Shown: positions 1 to 10,710, counted from the first letter of the stretch. The stretch is 64,000 nt of DNA from Halomonas sp. NO4 (GCF_010994375.1 NZ_WHMA01000005.1:62001-126000), one strand, 5' to 3'. Notes: generated by a model from the sequence alone, not told the origin. Numbers and translations: made by a program.

Positions 1-458
1 GCCATGAACAGCCAGCGCACCTGGGAGAGCAGCGCGCCGTTGCGCTCGTGGCGGCGCTCGCCGCCGCGGTACTGGGGGCGCAGGAACAGCGAGGCCACCT
101 CGGCGTCGCCGGTGTGATCGGAGCTCAGGAAGAGGGTGTCGATGGTGCGATGCAGGTCGAGCTGCACCGAGGAGTGGGCGAGCGTGCCCAGGCGGTAGTG
201 GTAGAAGGGCACCTCGCGCCCCACCTGGCCCTCGATGGCGCAGCAGCCGGCCAGGGCACCGGTGTCTTCGTCCTCGAGCACGAAGAAGTAGTTGCGCCGG
301 TCGACCGGGCGGTGCTCGGCGAAGGCGTCTTCCGTGGCGGCGATCTTGTCGGCGAGGAAGTCGCGGTTGTCGGGCAGCGAGGTGAAGCCCACGCCGGTCT
401 CGCGGGCCAGCGCCTGCAGTTCGGCCAGGTCGCCCTGGGCAATGGGTCGAATGCGCAT
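1..458 (-). CDS. aruG: Arginine/ornithine N-succinyltransferase beta subunit (partial, 3' end outside window)
   Basis: N-terminal 152 residues of an AstA-family protein that transfers succinyl from succinyl-CoA to arginine, the first step of the AST catabolic pathway. It begins MRIRPIAQGDLAELQAL and continues with the family's conserved run of hydrophobic strands. It is a paralogue of the gene immediately upstream, aruF. The aruF stop overlaps this start by one base (TGATG at 460-456), so the two are translationally coupled. The order aruC-aruF-aruG matches Pseudomonas, where the two subunits form a hetero-oligomer. The gene runs off the left edge. Confidence 0.88.
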   Translation of the reverse strand, partial: MRIRPIAQGDLAELQALARETGVGFTSLPDNRDFLADKIAATEDAFAEHRPVDRRNYFFVLEDEDTGALAGCCAIEGQVGREVPFYHYRLGTLAHSSVQLDLHRTIDTLFLSSDHTGDAEVASLFLRPQYRGGERRHERNGALLSQVRWLFM

Positions 459-1531
459 CACAGCTCCCCTTCATCGTAGCCCGGGTCGGGCTCATCGGTG
501 CCCGGCAGCGCCAGCGGCGCGGCGAGCACCGCGCGACCCTCCTCCACGCCGAGCACGTCGGCGTGTTCCGGCGACAGCATCAGCTGCCCGGTGGGCGAAC
601 GGGCGTAGCGGGCCACCACGCAGCGGAAGTCGCTCAGCTGCTGGTTGGCGACCATGGCCGGCTCGGCATCGGGCAGGGTGTGGGCGGGGCGGATGCGCAC
701 CGGGTGCCAGGCCGCGCGCTGGAAGCTCGCCAGGCGCTCGAGCTCGCCCTTGATGATCGGGCCGGCATCGAAGAGGTCGACGTGCCGCGAGCGCAGAAAG
801 CCCTCGGCGAGCATCTCGGCCAGGGCGCCTTCATGATCGGGATGCTCCCGGCCGATGGCGGCGCGGGCCTGGGGCGTGAGCAGCGCCAGGTAGAGGGGGA
901 ACTGCGGCATCACCTCGGCAATGAAACTCTTCGAACGCACCCCGGCCAGGTAGTTGATCTCGTGGTAGTCGCGGGCGAAGAAGTGGCGCCCCACGCTGTC
1001 CCAGAAGGGCGAGGCGCCCGCCTCGTCCAGGTAGCCGGGGAAGGCCATGGCGAGCAGCTCGGCGAAGCGCTCCGGGTACTGGGCGATGAACATCAGTCGC
1101 GCCCGGCGCAGCAGGCTCTCGGCGCTGGAGCCCTTGTAGCGGGCGTCCAGCGACAGCGCGCACAGCAGGCTCGCCTCCGACACCTCGTGGGAGAGCGCCA
1201 GGGTCTGCACCTCGCGGCGCACGTTGAGCTGCTGCGAGGCGTGGATCAGTGTCTCCTGACGATAGGTGTAGTAGGCCTCCTGGGCGCCGGCCTGGGCGCG
1301 CACGGTGGCGGTGCCCACCGCCTCGCCGCGCTCGCGGTCCTCGAGCACGAAGGTGTAGTGCTCGTCGCCAGGGAAATCGACCTCGCCGGCAAACGCCTGG
1401 CGCGAGCGGGCGATGCGCTCCTCGAGGCGGTCGCGGTGCGCCGGCAGGTTGGTGAGCCGCGGCGTGGCATTGCCGGCCAGGCGCTCCAGGGCCGGCAGGT
1501 CGGCCGGCCGGACAGGACGAACCACCATCAT
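458..1531 (-). CDS. aruF: Arginine/ornithine N-succinyltransferase alpha subunit
   Basis: AstA-family protein of 357 residues (E. coli AstA is about 344), acting with the neighbouring AruG on arginine or ornithine plus succinyl-CoA. The body (VVRPVRPADLPALERLA near the start, then LDARYKGSSAESLLRRARLMF) is typical of the family. The ATG at 1531 is preceded by GGAGA seven bases upstream. A longer start at 1570 with GAGGG is possible and would add 13 residues. It lies 52 bases downstream of aruC on the same strand, in one operon. Confidence 0.88.
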   Translation of the reverse strand: MMVVRPVRPADLPALERLAGNATPRLTNLPAHRDRLEERIARSRQAFAGEVDFPGDEHYTFVLEDRERGEAVGTATVRAQAGAQEAYYTYRQETLIHASQQLNVRREVQTLALSHEVSEASLLCALSLDARYKGSSAESLLRRARLMFIAQYPERFAELLAMAFPGYLDEAGASPFWDSVGRHFFARDYHEINYLAGVRSKSFIAEVMPQFPLYLALLTPQARAAIGREHPDHEGALAEMLAEGFLRSRHVDLFDAGPIIKGELERLASFQRAAWHPVRIRPAHTLPDAEPAMVANQQLSDFRCVVARYARSPTGQLMLSPEHADVLGVEEGRAVLAAPLALPGTDEPDPGYDEGEL

Positions 1532-1583
1532 GGCAGGGTCTCCGAGGGGTGGCGGCGGGGCATCCGTCATGGCGCGGCGGCCC

Positions 1584-2825
<1,242 letters not shown>

Positions 2826-2841
2826 TCAAGGTAGAGACTCG

Positions 2842-2847
2842 AGTATA
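2842..2847 (-). promoter_or_regulatory. Candidate -10 element of the aru operon
   Basis: On the minus strand TATACT lies about 45 bases upstream of the aruC start. No good -35 hexamer is seen 16-18 bases before it, which fits a promoter needing an activator such as the adjacent ArgR-like protein. The assignment is inferred. Confidence 0.4.
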
Positions 2848-2914
2848 GGGACCCGCCAGGCACATGGCTTTCAGCAATGGGACGGCGACTTGTAGAAAAG
2901 GCTGGCGGAACGGC

Positions 2915-3889
2915 TTACAGGCGCTCTTCCCGCGGCGTGGCCCCGAAGTGGTTGCGGTAGGCGGTGGAGAAGTGCGCCGGCGACGAGAAGCCGGTCTTCA
3001 TGGCGATCTCGCCGACGGGCAGGTCGCTGTCGCGCAGCAGGCGGCGCGCCGCCTGCAGACGCAGGTCGAGGTAGTAGCGCCCCGGCACCGCCTGCAGGTG
3101 CTTCTTGAACAGCCGCTCGAGCTGGCGGCGCGAGATGCCCAGGTGGGCGGCCAGCTCGTGGGTGGTCAACGGCTCCTCGATGTTGGCCTCCATCAGCTGC
3201 ACGGCGTCGCGCAGGGCAGCCGGGGCATTGTCCCGCTGCGAGCGCAGGGGGAGCGGCGCCGGGTCGTCGGCCATGCGGATGCGCTCGAGCACGAAGTGCT
3301 CGGAGACGCGCTCGGCCAGCGCGCTGCCGTGATGGGCGGCGATCAGCGTCATCATCATGTCCATGGCCGCCGTGCCACCCCCGCAGGTGAGCCGACTGCG
3401 ATCGATCTCGAACAGCTGGCGCGACAGGCGCACCCGGGGATGGTCGCGGGCGACCTCGGCGAAGCACTGCCAGGGCAGGGTGGCGCGATAGCCGTCCAGC
3501 ACGCCGGCCCGCGCCAGCAGCTCCGCCCCGCCGCCCACGCCCACCAGCGTCACCCCGCGGCTGGCCAGACGCTCCGCGCAAGCCGTCACCACCGGCTCGT
3601 GGCCGACCGGCAGCGGCGTGGGGGCGCAGAGCACCAGCAGATCGAGGGTGTCGGGCAGGTCGGCGAGCGGGGCGTCGGGTGCCAGACAGAGCGCAGCCTG
3701 GCTGGCCACCGCCTCGCCGGAAGGCGTGAAGACATCGACCCGATAGAGGCGGCGCCCGGCCAGCTGGTTGGCCACCATCAGCGGTTCGATGGCGCACGCC
3801 TGGGCCAGCAGCGAGAAACCCGGCAGGGTGACCACGCCGACCCAGCGGGTCGGTGCGGTGAAACGGGAGGCGTGGGGAGACTCGGGCAT
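2915..3889 (-). CDS. argR: ArgR-like AraC/GlxA family transcriptional regulator
   Basis: 324 residues: an N-terminal DJ-1/PfpI-like (GlxA) domain (about 15-195, GVVTLPGFSLLAQ to TCGGGTAAMDMMM) and a C-terminal AraC-type double helix-turn-helix (about 225-322, ELAAHLGISRRQLERLFKKH and KTGFSSPAHFSTAYRNHFG). This is the architecture of Pseudomonas ArgR, which activates the aru operon in response to arginine. Its position directly upstream of aruCFG, 116 bases away on the same strand, supports the same job here. No strong ribosome-binding site precedes the ATG at 3889. Confidence 0.8.
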   Translation of the reverse strand: MPESPHASRFTAPTRWVGVVTLPGFSLLAQACAIEPLMVANQLAGRRLYRVDVFTPSGEAVASQAALCLAPDAPLADLPDTLDLLVLCAPTPLPVGHEPVVTACAERLASRGVTLVGVGGGAELLARAGVLDGYRATLPWQCFAEVARDHPRVRLSRQLFEIDRSRLTCGGGTAAMDMMMTLIAAHHGSALAERVSEHFVLERIRMADDPAPLPLRSQRDNAPAALRDAVQLMEANIEEPLTTHELAAHLGISRRQLERLFKKHLQAVPGRYYLDLRLQAARRLLRDSDLPVGEIAMKTGFSSPAHFSTAYRNHFGATPREERL

Positions 3890-4011
3890 TCAGCACGGCG
3901 CCTGGCACAACGGGCCTGTGATCTTACTCGATCGAGCCCGTCGCGCCGAGTGGGCGCCGCGCCTGCCCGTGGTTCAGGGCGCGGCGACGCGACCGTCGCC
4001 CCGCCGTCCGG

Positions 4012-4212
4012 TCAGGGCCAGACGAGGGTGAAGAGCAGGATGGCGCCGGCCAGCAGGGCCGCACCGAGCAGAATCCAGTGCAGCCCGTGCGGCGACTGGC
4101 GAGCCTCCGGCTGCTCTTCGTCCGGCTCGGGGTGCTCGAAATCTTCCGGCTGACGCACCGACTTGAGGTGCTCCCGTTCCTCTTCCTGGGTCTTGCTTTC
4201 GCGGGTGTCCAT
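4012..4212 (-). CDS. Small single-pass membrane protein, unknown function
   Basis: 66 residues: a charged N-terminal half rich in Glu, Lys and Arg, then one hydrophobic helix near the C-terminus (about 44-65, LHWILLGAALLAGAILLF). A strong GGAGGT site five bases before the ATG supports translation. No family was recognised. It stands alone between the argR-like gene and fabV. Confidence 0.65.
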   Translation of the reverse strand: MDTRESKTQEEEREHLKSVRQPEDFEHPEPDEEQPEARQSPHGLHWILLGAALLAGAILLFTLVWP

Positions 4213-4269
4213 CGCCTACCTCCATTGCCTGCGATGCCCCGGCGACGGACAGGGTCACCTCACCGGGGG

Positions 4270-5466
4270 CTATACCGTGACGACATCGAAAGTCACGTCC
4301 GGGTTCACATCGGCACCATAGTCCACGTCGTCCCGCCCGAACCCGAAGAGTTTCAGGAAGTCGTGCTTGTACCCAGCATAGTCGGTGATCTCGAAGAGGT
4401 TCTCGGTGGTCACCTTGGGCCACAGCGCCTTGCATGCGTCCTGGACTTCGTCGCGCAGCTCCCAGTCGTCGAGGCGCAGGCGGCCGACCTCGTCGGTGGC
4501 GCAGCCCGTGCCGTAGAGGCATTCCCCGAACAGGCGGTTGAGCTGGTCGATGGGCTCCTCGTGCAGCCCCTTCTCCTTCATCACCTGGTAGACCATGGAA
4601 ATATAGAGCGGCATCACCGGGATGGCCGCGCTGGCCTGGGTCACTACCGACTTGAGCACCGCCACGTTGGCGCCACCGCCGCTCGCCTTGAGCGCCTTGT
4701 CGATCTCGCCGGCGGCGCGATCCAGGTCCTCCTTGGCGCGGCCCAGCGCGCCGTGCCAGTAGATGGGCCAGGTGATTTCGGTGCCGATGTAGCTGAAGGC
4801 GACGCTGCGCGCGCCGGGGGCGAGCACGCCCGCCTTGTCCAGGGCGTCGAGCCACAGTTCCCAGTCCTCGCCGCCCATCACCGCCACGGTATCCTCGATC
4901 TCCTGCTCGGTGGCCGGTTCCACCTCGGCCTCGATGATGGTGTCCTTGTTGGTGTCGATGGCGGTGGCGCGATAGGGCTCGCCGATCGGCTTGAGCGCCG
5001 AGCGCTTGAGCTCGCCGGAGTCGGGGAGTTTGCGAACCGGCGAAGCGAGCGAGTAGACCACCAGATCCACCTGGCCCAGGTCCTGCTTGATCAGCTCGAT
5101 GGCCTTGTCGCGCACCTCATGGGAGAAGGCATCGCCGTTGATCGACTTGCTGTAGCGCCCCTCGGCCTTGGCGTACTTGTCGAAGGCGGCGGCGTTGTAC
5201 CAGCCGGCGGTGCCGGGCTTCTTCTCGCTGCTGGGCTTCTCGAAGAACACGCCCAGGGTGTCGGCGCCGTAGCCGAAGGCCGCCGTGATACGCGCCGCCA
5301 GGCCGTAGCCGCTGGACGCACCGACCACCAGCACCTTCTTGGGTCCCTGCGCCGGGTCGAGGCGGCGCGCCCGGGTCGCCTCGATCTGTTCGAGAACGTT
5401 CTTCTCGCAGCCCACGGGGTGGGTGGTGGTACAGATGAAACCGCGAACCTTGGGTTTGATGATCAC
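4270..5466 (-). CDS. fabV: Trans-2-enoyl-ACP/CoA reductase, FabV type
   Basis: 398-residue NADH-dependent enoyl reductase that completes each round of fatty-acid elongation. It begins [16 protein letters not shown], the FabV signature, and has a nucleotide-binding GASSGYG (49-55) and the long-spaced catalytic pair Tyr236-x8-Lys245 that separates FabV from FabI. The start codon is GTG at 5466, with AGAGG five bases upstream; no nearby in-frame ATG exists. FabV enzymes are generally triclosan-insensitive. It is monocistronic as far as can be seen. Confidence 0.95.
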   Translation of the reverse strand: MIIKPKVRGFICTTTHPVGCEKNVLEQIEATRARRLDPAQGPKKVLVVGASSGYGLAARITAAFGYGADTLGVFFEKPSSEKKPGTAGWYNAAAFDKYAKAEGRYSKSINGDAFSHEVRDKAIELIKQDLGQVDLVVYSLASPVRKLPDSGELKRSALKPIGEPYRATAIDTNKDTIIEAEVEPATEQEIEDTVAVMGGEDWELWLDALDKAGVLAPGARSVAFSYIGTEITWPIYWHGALGRAKEDLDRAAGEIDKALKASGGGANVAVLKSVVTQASAAIPVMPLYISMVYQVMKEKGLHEEPIDQLNRLFGECLYGTGCATDEVGRLRLDDWELRDEVQDACKALWPKVTTENLFEITDYAGYKHDFLKLFGFGRDDVDYGADVNPDVTFDVVTV

Positions 5467-5663
5467 GTCATACCTCTACTGTCCATGGCCGGGAGTCTCC
5501 TGCCTCGCCGGCCGAATGAGCCGTCGCCGCCTGGCCGCGCCAGGGGCGTCGTGCGAACCGTGGCAACATTCTAGCGGTCGCGTCCGTCCCTGTCCGCCCT
5601 TGAGCGCGGGGCGGCACTGGGGCAGGATGCCCTTCCCGGGGCACAACCTGGCAGGAGGATAGG

Positions 5664-6053
5664 ATGGATGCACAGACGCTGGTCGACCAGCGCGGCGACC
5701 TATGGCTGGCGCTGGCCCCGCTGTGGCTGGACCGCGAGCCGAGCGAGCGCGACTACACGCGCATGGTGGCGGTCATCGAAGAGCACGGTCTCACGCTCGA
5801 GGAGCTCGAGTGGGTGTTCCGTCTGGAGCTGGCGCCGGTGCTGTCGCGCCACCAGATGTCGGTGGCCGGTACCTGGCATCACTTCAACGACTACCAGCTC
5901 ATGCAGCAACTGGTGTCGCACAACCTGCGCCTCAAGGGCTGGCGACGCAAGGGCTGGGCGCTCTTCTCAGGGCTCACCACCATGATGACCCGGCACCGCT
6001 GGAACGAGCTCATCGAGCGGGTGGCGGTGGCCCGGGGGCATCTGCCCCACTGA
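5664..6053 (+). CDS. Conserved hypothetical protein (DUF7079-like)
   Basis: 129-residue soluble alpha-helical protein with LWLALAPLWLDREP near the N-terminus, ELEWVFRLELAPVL in the middle and SVAGTWHHFNDY after it. The pattern resembles small conserved hypotheticals grouped as DUF7079, but that naming is from memory and uncertain. AGGAGG lies just upstream of the ATG. It converges on the glutathione peroxidase gene with three bases between the stops. Confidence 0.7.
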   Translation: MDAQTLVDQRGDLWLALAPLWLDREPSERDYTRMVAVIEEHGLTLEELEWVFRLELAPVLSRHQMSVAGTWHHFNDYQLMQQLVSHNLRLKGWRRKGWALFSGLTTMMTRHRWNELIERVAVARGHLPH

Positions 6054-6056
6054 GGT

Positions 6057-6542
6057 TCAGAACTCGTCCAGGGCCTGCTCGAGCTCCCGCTCGATCGCCG
6101 CGCCGGACTCGTTGGGGCCGAAGCGCCGGATCACCCGCCCGTCGCGCCCCACCAGGAACTTGGTGAAGTTCCACTTGATCAGGGAGGTGCCGAGCACCCC
6201 CGGCGCCTGCTGCCTGAGCTCCACGAACAGGGGATGGGCACCGGGCCCGTTGACCTTGACCTTCTGCATCAGCGGGAAGGTGACGCCGTATTCGCGGCCG
6301 CTCAGGTCGCAGAAGTCGCGGGCCGATTCCGGCGACTGACGGGCAAACTGGTTGCAGGGGAAGCCGAGCACGGTGAAGCCGCGCTCGCGATGGCGCCGAT
6401 AGAGGCGCTCCAGCTCGCGCAGCTGGGGCGTGAAGCCGCAGCGGCTGGCCACGTTGACGATCAGCAGCACCTGCCCCTGCAGGGCGCGAAGGTTGAAGGG
6501 TTCGCCGCTGTGGGTGCGACATTCGTGCTCGTGAATGGCCAT
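6057..6542 (-). CDS. btuE: Glutathione peroxidase, BtuE type
   Basis: 161 residues, a thioredoxin-fold peroxidase that reduces hydrogen peroxide and organic hydroperoxides. The peroxidatic Cys35 lies in NVASRCGFT, and the other triad members are seen as Gln65 (FPCNQF) and Trp124/Asn125 (KWNFTKF). There is no signal peptide, so it should be cytoplasmic. The Cys (not selenocysteine) form normally uses thioredoxin in bacteria. Confidence 0.93.
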   Translation of the reverse strand: MAIHEHECRTHSGEPFNLRALQGQVLLIVNVASRCGFTPQLRELERLYRRHRERGFTVLGFPCNQFARQSPESARDFCDLSGREYGVTFPLMQKVKVNGPGAHPLFVELRQQAPGVLGTSLIKWNFTKFLVGRDGRVIRRFGPNESGAAIERELEQALDEF

Positions 6543-6676
6543 GGGTCCCCTGCCTTGCTGTCATCCGTCACGATGCCATGCTCGCCGCACGGAAACCACC
6601 CTGGCGAGCGGGGCGCGTTGACCACGGCGACGTCGCTGTCCATGCTGCGAGTCAGCCCCCGCCGCCGGAGTTCCCC

Positions 6677-8329
6677 ATGACCGACCGGGCCCCCCGCACG
6701 CAGCTGGCCACCCACCGGGTGACCAATCAGCCACCCCCTTCCCACGACCGCGACTTTCTGGCCGACGACCCGCCCCTGCGCGAGGCGCTGGGCCGCGCGG
6801 CGCCGGCCTGGGTGAGTGCACGCCTCGCGCCCCTGGGGCGCGCGGTGGGCAGCGACCACGTCCAGGGCCTGGGCGAGGCGGCCAACCGCCACCCGCCGCA
6901 GCTGCGCCTCTTCGACCGCCACGGCCGGCGCCTCGACGAGGTGGCCTACCATCCCGCCTACCACGAACTGATGGCGCTGGCCTGTGAAGGCGGCTGGCAC
7001 GCCGTGGCCTGGCAGGAGGAAGGCAACGGCGGCCATCAGGCCCACGTGGCGGCGCTCTACCTGCTCACCCAGGCGGAACCGGGCTTCTGCTGCCCGGTGA
7101 CCATGACCCACGCCGCCATGCCGGCGCTGCGCCACGCCCCGGCGCTCGAGGCCGCCTGGGCGCCCGGCCTGCTGGCCCACGCCTACGATGCCCGCTCGCT
7201 GCCGGCCCCGGAGAAGCAGGGGCTGACCCTGGGCATGGCCATGACCGAAAAGCAGGGCGGCAGCGATGTGCGCGCCAACACCACACGCGCTCTCCCCGTC
7301 GCCGACGGCTGGCGGCTCACCGGCCACAAGTGGTTCTGCAGCGCCCCCATGTCCGACGCCTTCCTGACCCTGGCCCACAGCGACGACGGCCTCGACTGCT
7401 TTCTGGTGCCGCGCTTCGTGCCGGACGGCGAGCGCAACGCCATCGAGCTGCAGCGACTCAAGGAGAAGTGCGGTAACCGCGCCAACGCCTCGGCGGAGAT
7501 CGAGTACCGCGGCGCCTGGGCGGCGCGCCTCGGCGAGCCCGGGCGCGGCGTGGCCACCATCCTCGAGATGGTCCAGCAGACCCGCCTGGATGCCGCCACG
7601 GCGCCGGTGGGCCTGATGCGCCAGGCCTTGCGCGAGGCCTGGCAGTATGTCCGCGCCCGCCACGCCTTCGGCCGTGCGCTGGCCGAGCAGCCACTGATGC
7701 GAGCGGTCATCGCCGACCTGGCCCTGGAAGTGGAGGCGGGGGTGGCGCTGATGCTTCGCGCCGCCCGCGCCTTCGACGGCGCGGCGCGCGGCGAGGCCCA
7801 TGAGGCGGCCCTGGCGCGCCTGCTCCCGGCGCTCGCCAAGTACTGGCACAACAAGCGCGGCCCCGCCTTCCTGGCCGAGGCCATGGAGTGCCTGGGTGGC
7901 ATCGGCTACGTGGAGGAGGCGCCGCTGGCGCGGCTCTACCGCGAGGCGCCGGTCAACTCGATCTGGGAGGGCTCGGGCAACGTGATCTGCCTCGATGTGC
8001 TGCGCGTGCTCGCCCGCCACCCCGAGGCCTTCGCCGCGGTGCAGGCCGAGCTCGGCGCCGTGCGCGGCCGCCACGACGACTTCGACCACGCCCTGGCCGA
8101 ACTGGAACGCGAGCTGGCCGCCCCCGCCGAAGCGCTGGAGGCCCGCGGGCGCTGGCTGGCCCAGCGCTTGGCGCAGTGCCTGCAGGCCGCCCTGCTGCTG
8201 GGCCAGGCCCCGGCCGAGGTCGCCGAGACCTTCTGCCGCACGCGCCTCGGCGCCGAGGCCGGCATGGCCTACGGGGTGATGCCCACCGGAGCGCCGCTGG
8301 CGGCCATTCTCTCGCGGATCGAGGCCTGA
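6677..8329 (+). CDS. aidB: AidB-like acyl-CoA dehydrogenase family protein
   Basis: 550-residue flavoprotein closely following E. coli AidB along its length (VTNQPPP near the start; LGMAMTEKQGGSDVRANTTRA; GHKWFCSAPMSDAFLTLA; MECLGGIGYVEEAPLARLYRE; VNSIWEGSGN). AidB belongs to the acyl-CoA dehydrogenase superfamily, binds FAD and DNA and is part of the adaptive response to alkylation; it also shows weak isovaleryl-CoA dehydrogenase activity. The ATG at 6677 has GGAG six bases upstream. Its last 61 bases overlap the convergent REC-EAL gene. Confidence 0.9.
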   Translation: MTDRAPRTQLATHRVTNQPPPSHDRDFLADDPPLREALGRAAPAWVSARLAPLGRAVGSDHVQGLGEAANRHPPQLRLFDRHGRRLDEVAYHPAYHELMALACEGGWHAVAWQEEGNGGHQAHVAALYLLTQAEPGFCCPVTMTHAAMPALRHAPALEAAWAPGLLAHAYDARSLPAPEKQGLTLGMAMTEKQGGSDVRANTTRALPVADGWRLTGHKWFCSAPMSDAFLTLAHSDDGLDCFLVPRFVPDGERNAIELQRLKEKCGNRANASAEIEYRGAWAARLGEPGRGVATILEMVQQTRLDAATAPVGLMRQALREAWQYVRARHAFGRALAEQPLMRAVIADLALEVEAGVALMLRAARAFDGAARGEAHEAALARLLPALAKYWHNKRGPAFLAEAMECLGGIGYVEEAPLARLYREAPVNSIWEGSGNVICLDVLRVLARHPEAFAAVQAELGAVRGRHDDFDHALAELERELAAPAEALEARGRWLAQRLAQCLQAALLLGQAPAEVAETFCRTRLGAEAGMAYGVMPTGAPLAAILSRIEA

Positions 8330-9498
8330 GCTCGGGCGAGCGTCGGGATCGCCTCGGCCGCCACCGGGCGCGACAGACCGAAGCCCTGCACGTGGGTGCA
8401 GCCAAACCGCTCCAGCAGCGCCACGCTGGCCCCCTCCTCGAGTCCCTCGGCTACCACGCGCAGCCCCAGGCGGCGCCCCAGCAGCGCCACCGCCTCGACG
8501 ATGGCCGCGTCCTGGGGGTCCGCATGCAGATAGCGCACGAAGCTGCGATCCACCTTGAGCTCGCTGATCGGCAGCATCTGCAACCGCGACAGCGACGAGA
8601 AGCCCACGCCGAAGTCGTCCACCGAGATTTCCAGGCCGTTGAGGTGCAAGCGGGCGGCGATCTCCGAGCCGAGCAGCTCGTCGTCCATGGCCGCCGTCTC
8701 GGTGATCTCGAACACCAGCAGCGGCGGCTCGCCCGGGCCGCGATGGCGGGTCAGCGCCAGCAGGTCCGGCGCCATCAGGTCGTCGGCGGTGACGTTCACC
8801 GACACCGACAGTGCCAGCCCCTGACGCCGCCAGCGCTGGGCATCGGCCAGCGCCTGCTCCAGTACGTAGGCAGTGAGGCGCCGGCTCTGCCCGGCGGTCA
8901 GCAGGGGCAGGAAGTTGGCCGGGCCGATCAGCCCGATCTCCGGATGCGCCCAGCGCACCAGGGCTTCGACGCCGCTCAGCCGCCCGCTGGCCAGCTCGAA
9001 CTGGGGCTGGTAGTGCACCGCCAGCTCGCGGCGTGCCAGAGCCCCTTCCAGCTCGCTGGCGGTAAAGAAAGGGTCGGCGCGCGGCACCCCGGGCGCCTGG
9101 CTGCCCAGGCGCAGGTCGCCCAGGCGCTCACGCAGCTCGGCCAGGCGCATGGGCGTGTCCAGCGAGCCGAGCATCTGCAGGCCGAGGGTCTGGCCCACGC
9201 GCTCGGCGATCCGCGCGATCTTGGGTTCGACCCCACCGAGCAGCAGCACCCAGCCGCGATACTCCTGCTCGGCAAGCAGGCGCAACAGGGCGATGCCATC
9301 GGGCTCGGCAAAGTCCAGCCCCACTACCACCAGCTGCGGCCGGCTGCTGGCCACCTCCTCCAGCATGCCGGTGGCGCTGCGGTGGTAACGGCTCTGCAGG
9401 CCCAGCACCTGCAGCTGCAGGGAGAGAATGGCCGCGACATCCGGGTCTTCGCCGAGCACCACGGCGAGCGCGCGGGCGTCGCTTGCAAGGTCGTCCAT
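8269..9498 (-). CDS. Receiver-like plus EAL domain protein (c-di-GMP phosphodiesterase)
   Basis: 409 residues. Residues about 8-125 form a receiver-like domain with an acidic GEDPD and an LDFAEPDG loop, but the usual LysPro at the end of strand 5 reads LDTP, so it may not be phosphorylated in the standard way. Residues about 145-400 are an EAL domain with the expected catalytic set: EALVRW, SVNVT, FEITET, DDFGVG, LKVDRSF, AEGLEE and QGFGLSRP, so it should hydrolyse c-di-GMP. The start at 9498 (MDDLASDA) was preferred over an unsupported upstream Met. It overlaps aidB tail to tail. Confidence 0.88.
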   Translation of the reverse strand: MDDLASDARALAVVLGEDPDVAAILSLQLQVLGLQSRYHRSATGMLEEVASSRPQLVVVGLDFAEPDGIALLRLLAEQEYRGWVLLLGGVEPKIARIAERVGQTLGLQMLGSLDTPMRLAELRERLGDLRLGSQAPGVPRADPFFTASELEGALARRELAVHYQPQFELASGRLSGVEALVRWAHPEIGLIGPANFLPLLTAGQSRRLTAYVLEQALADAQRWRRQGLALSVSVNVTADDLMAPDLLALTRHRGPGEPPLLVFEITETAAMDDELLGSEIAARLHLNGLEISVDDFGVGFSSLSRLQMLPISELKVDRSFVRYLHADPQDAAIVEAVALLGRRLGLRVVAEGLEEGASVALLERFGCTHVQGFGLSRPVAAEAIPTLARAQASIRERMAASGAPVGITP

Positions 9499-9591
9499 CG
9501 TCAAGGGTTCCGGTCGATCGTCGATACAGAGGCTAGCAGCCCCGCCCGCCGGGCACCGGGGCAATTCGGCGTTGCAGTCAACGCTGGCGAG

Positions 9592-10209
9592 TCATCCCAG
9601 CGGGCCGAGGGCGACCCGCAGAGCGAGCCCCAGCAGCATCACCCCGGTGAGGCGATGGATCCAGTGGGCGCGTGCCTGCAGCCAGGGCAGCACCCGTGAG
9701 TGGGACAGCGACACGGCGACCAGCAGGTACCAGCCCCCGTCGATCAGCATGGCGGTCGCCACGATGATCGCCTTGGCGGCCAGGCTCATCTCCGGGGTGA
9801 CGAACTGGCTCAGCAGCGCGATGAAAAAAAGGATCAGCTTGGGGTTGCCGAGCGCCACCAGCAGCCCCTCGCGCAGGGCCTGACCGCGGGTGGTGACGAC
9901 GGCCCCCGCTGCCAGGGGGCCGCCGCGACCGGCGCGCAGCGCCTTGACGCCCAGCCAGGCGAGGTAACCTGCTCCCGCCCAGGTAATGAGCTGGAAGAGC
10001 AGCGGAAAGCGCACGATCAGCGCCCCCAGCCCCCAGACGGTGAGCAGGGCATAGAGGCCCACGCCCACGGCGTGGGAAAGCGCCGCGGCCATGCCCGGCA
10101 CCCGCCCGCCCCCCAGGGTATGGCGCAGCACCAGCGCCAGGCTCGGCCCCGGCGACATGGCGCCCATGGCACAGATGGCGGCAAGGGACATCCACAGCGA
10201 CAACGGCAT
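9592..10209 (-). CDS. LysE/RhtB family amino-acid exporter
   Basis: 205-residue inner-membrane protein with about six hydrophobic helices and the family's N-terminal AMSPGPSLALVLRHTLGGGR motif, followed by GNPKLILFF. Members export amino acids or homoserine-like compounds; the substrate cannot be read from sequence. The ATG at 10209 has AAGGAA six to seven bases upstream. It lies 35 bases downstream of rnk on the same strand and may be co-transcribed with it. Confidence 0.87.
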   Translation of the reverse strand: MPLSLWMSLAAICAMGAMSPGPSLALVLRHTLGGGRVPGMAAALSHAVGVGLYALLTVWGLGALIVRFPLLFQLITWAGAGYLAWLGVKALRAGRGGPLAAGAVVTTRGQALREGLLVALGNPKLILFFIALLSQFVTPEMSLAAKAIIVATAMLIDGGWYLLVAVSLSHSRVLPWLQARAHWIHRLTGVMLLGLALRVALGPLG

Positions 10210-10244
10210 CTCAATTTCCTTCGGTGATGGTAGACGGCGCTTCC

Positions 10245-10655
10245 TCAGCGGTGAAACTGCCCCTCCCGTTCCGGCTGCCACAGGATGGCATCGATCCGCA
10301 GCTGCGTCTCGCCGCCGTCCGGCAGCGGCCAATCGATGGTATCGCCGACACGCAGGCCGATCAGCGCCGCACCCACGGGCGCCATCACCGAGATCCCGTC
10401 CTCGGTGGCCGCCAGCATGTGGGGGTAGACAAGGGTGCGAACCAGCTGGCGACCTCGGGTCAGGTCGGTGAACTGAATCTGGCTGTTCATGCTCACCGCA
10501 TCCGCCGGGATCGCCTCGGGGTCGACCACCTCGCCCCGCGCCAGCTCCTCTTCCAGCAACTCGGCAACCGCGAGCTCTTTGCCGCTGGCCGCATCGATGA
10601 GGCGCTGCAGCCGTTCGGCATCGAGCCGATTAATGATGATGGGGGGACGGGCCAT
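10245..10655 (-). CDS. rnk: Nucleoside diphosphate kinase regulator Rnk
   Basis: 136 residues of the GreA/GreB C-terminal-domain family: a short N-terminal helical arm (MARPPIIINRLDAERLQRLI) and a FKBP-like domain with MAPVGAALIGLRVGDTIDW. Rnk binds RNA polymerase like a Gre factor but has a shorter arm, and raises Ndk levels. GGAGAAAGC precedes the ATG. A terminator-like hairpin lies 58-85 bases upstream, in its leader. Confidence 0.93.
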   Translation of the reverse strand: MARPPIIINRLDAERLQRLIDAASGKELAVAELLEEELARGEVVDPEAIPADAVSMNSQIQFTDLTRGRQLVRTLVYPHMLAATEDGISVMAPVGAALIGLRVGDTIDWPLPDGGETQLRIDAILWQPEREGQFHR

Positions 10656-10710
10656 CCTGCTTTCTCCATGTTCCGATCAACGCTTTCTGGACGCAAAGCC
10701 ATCCATACAA

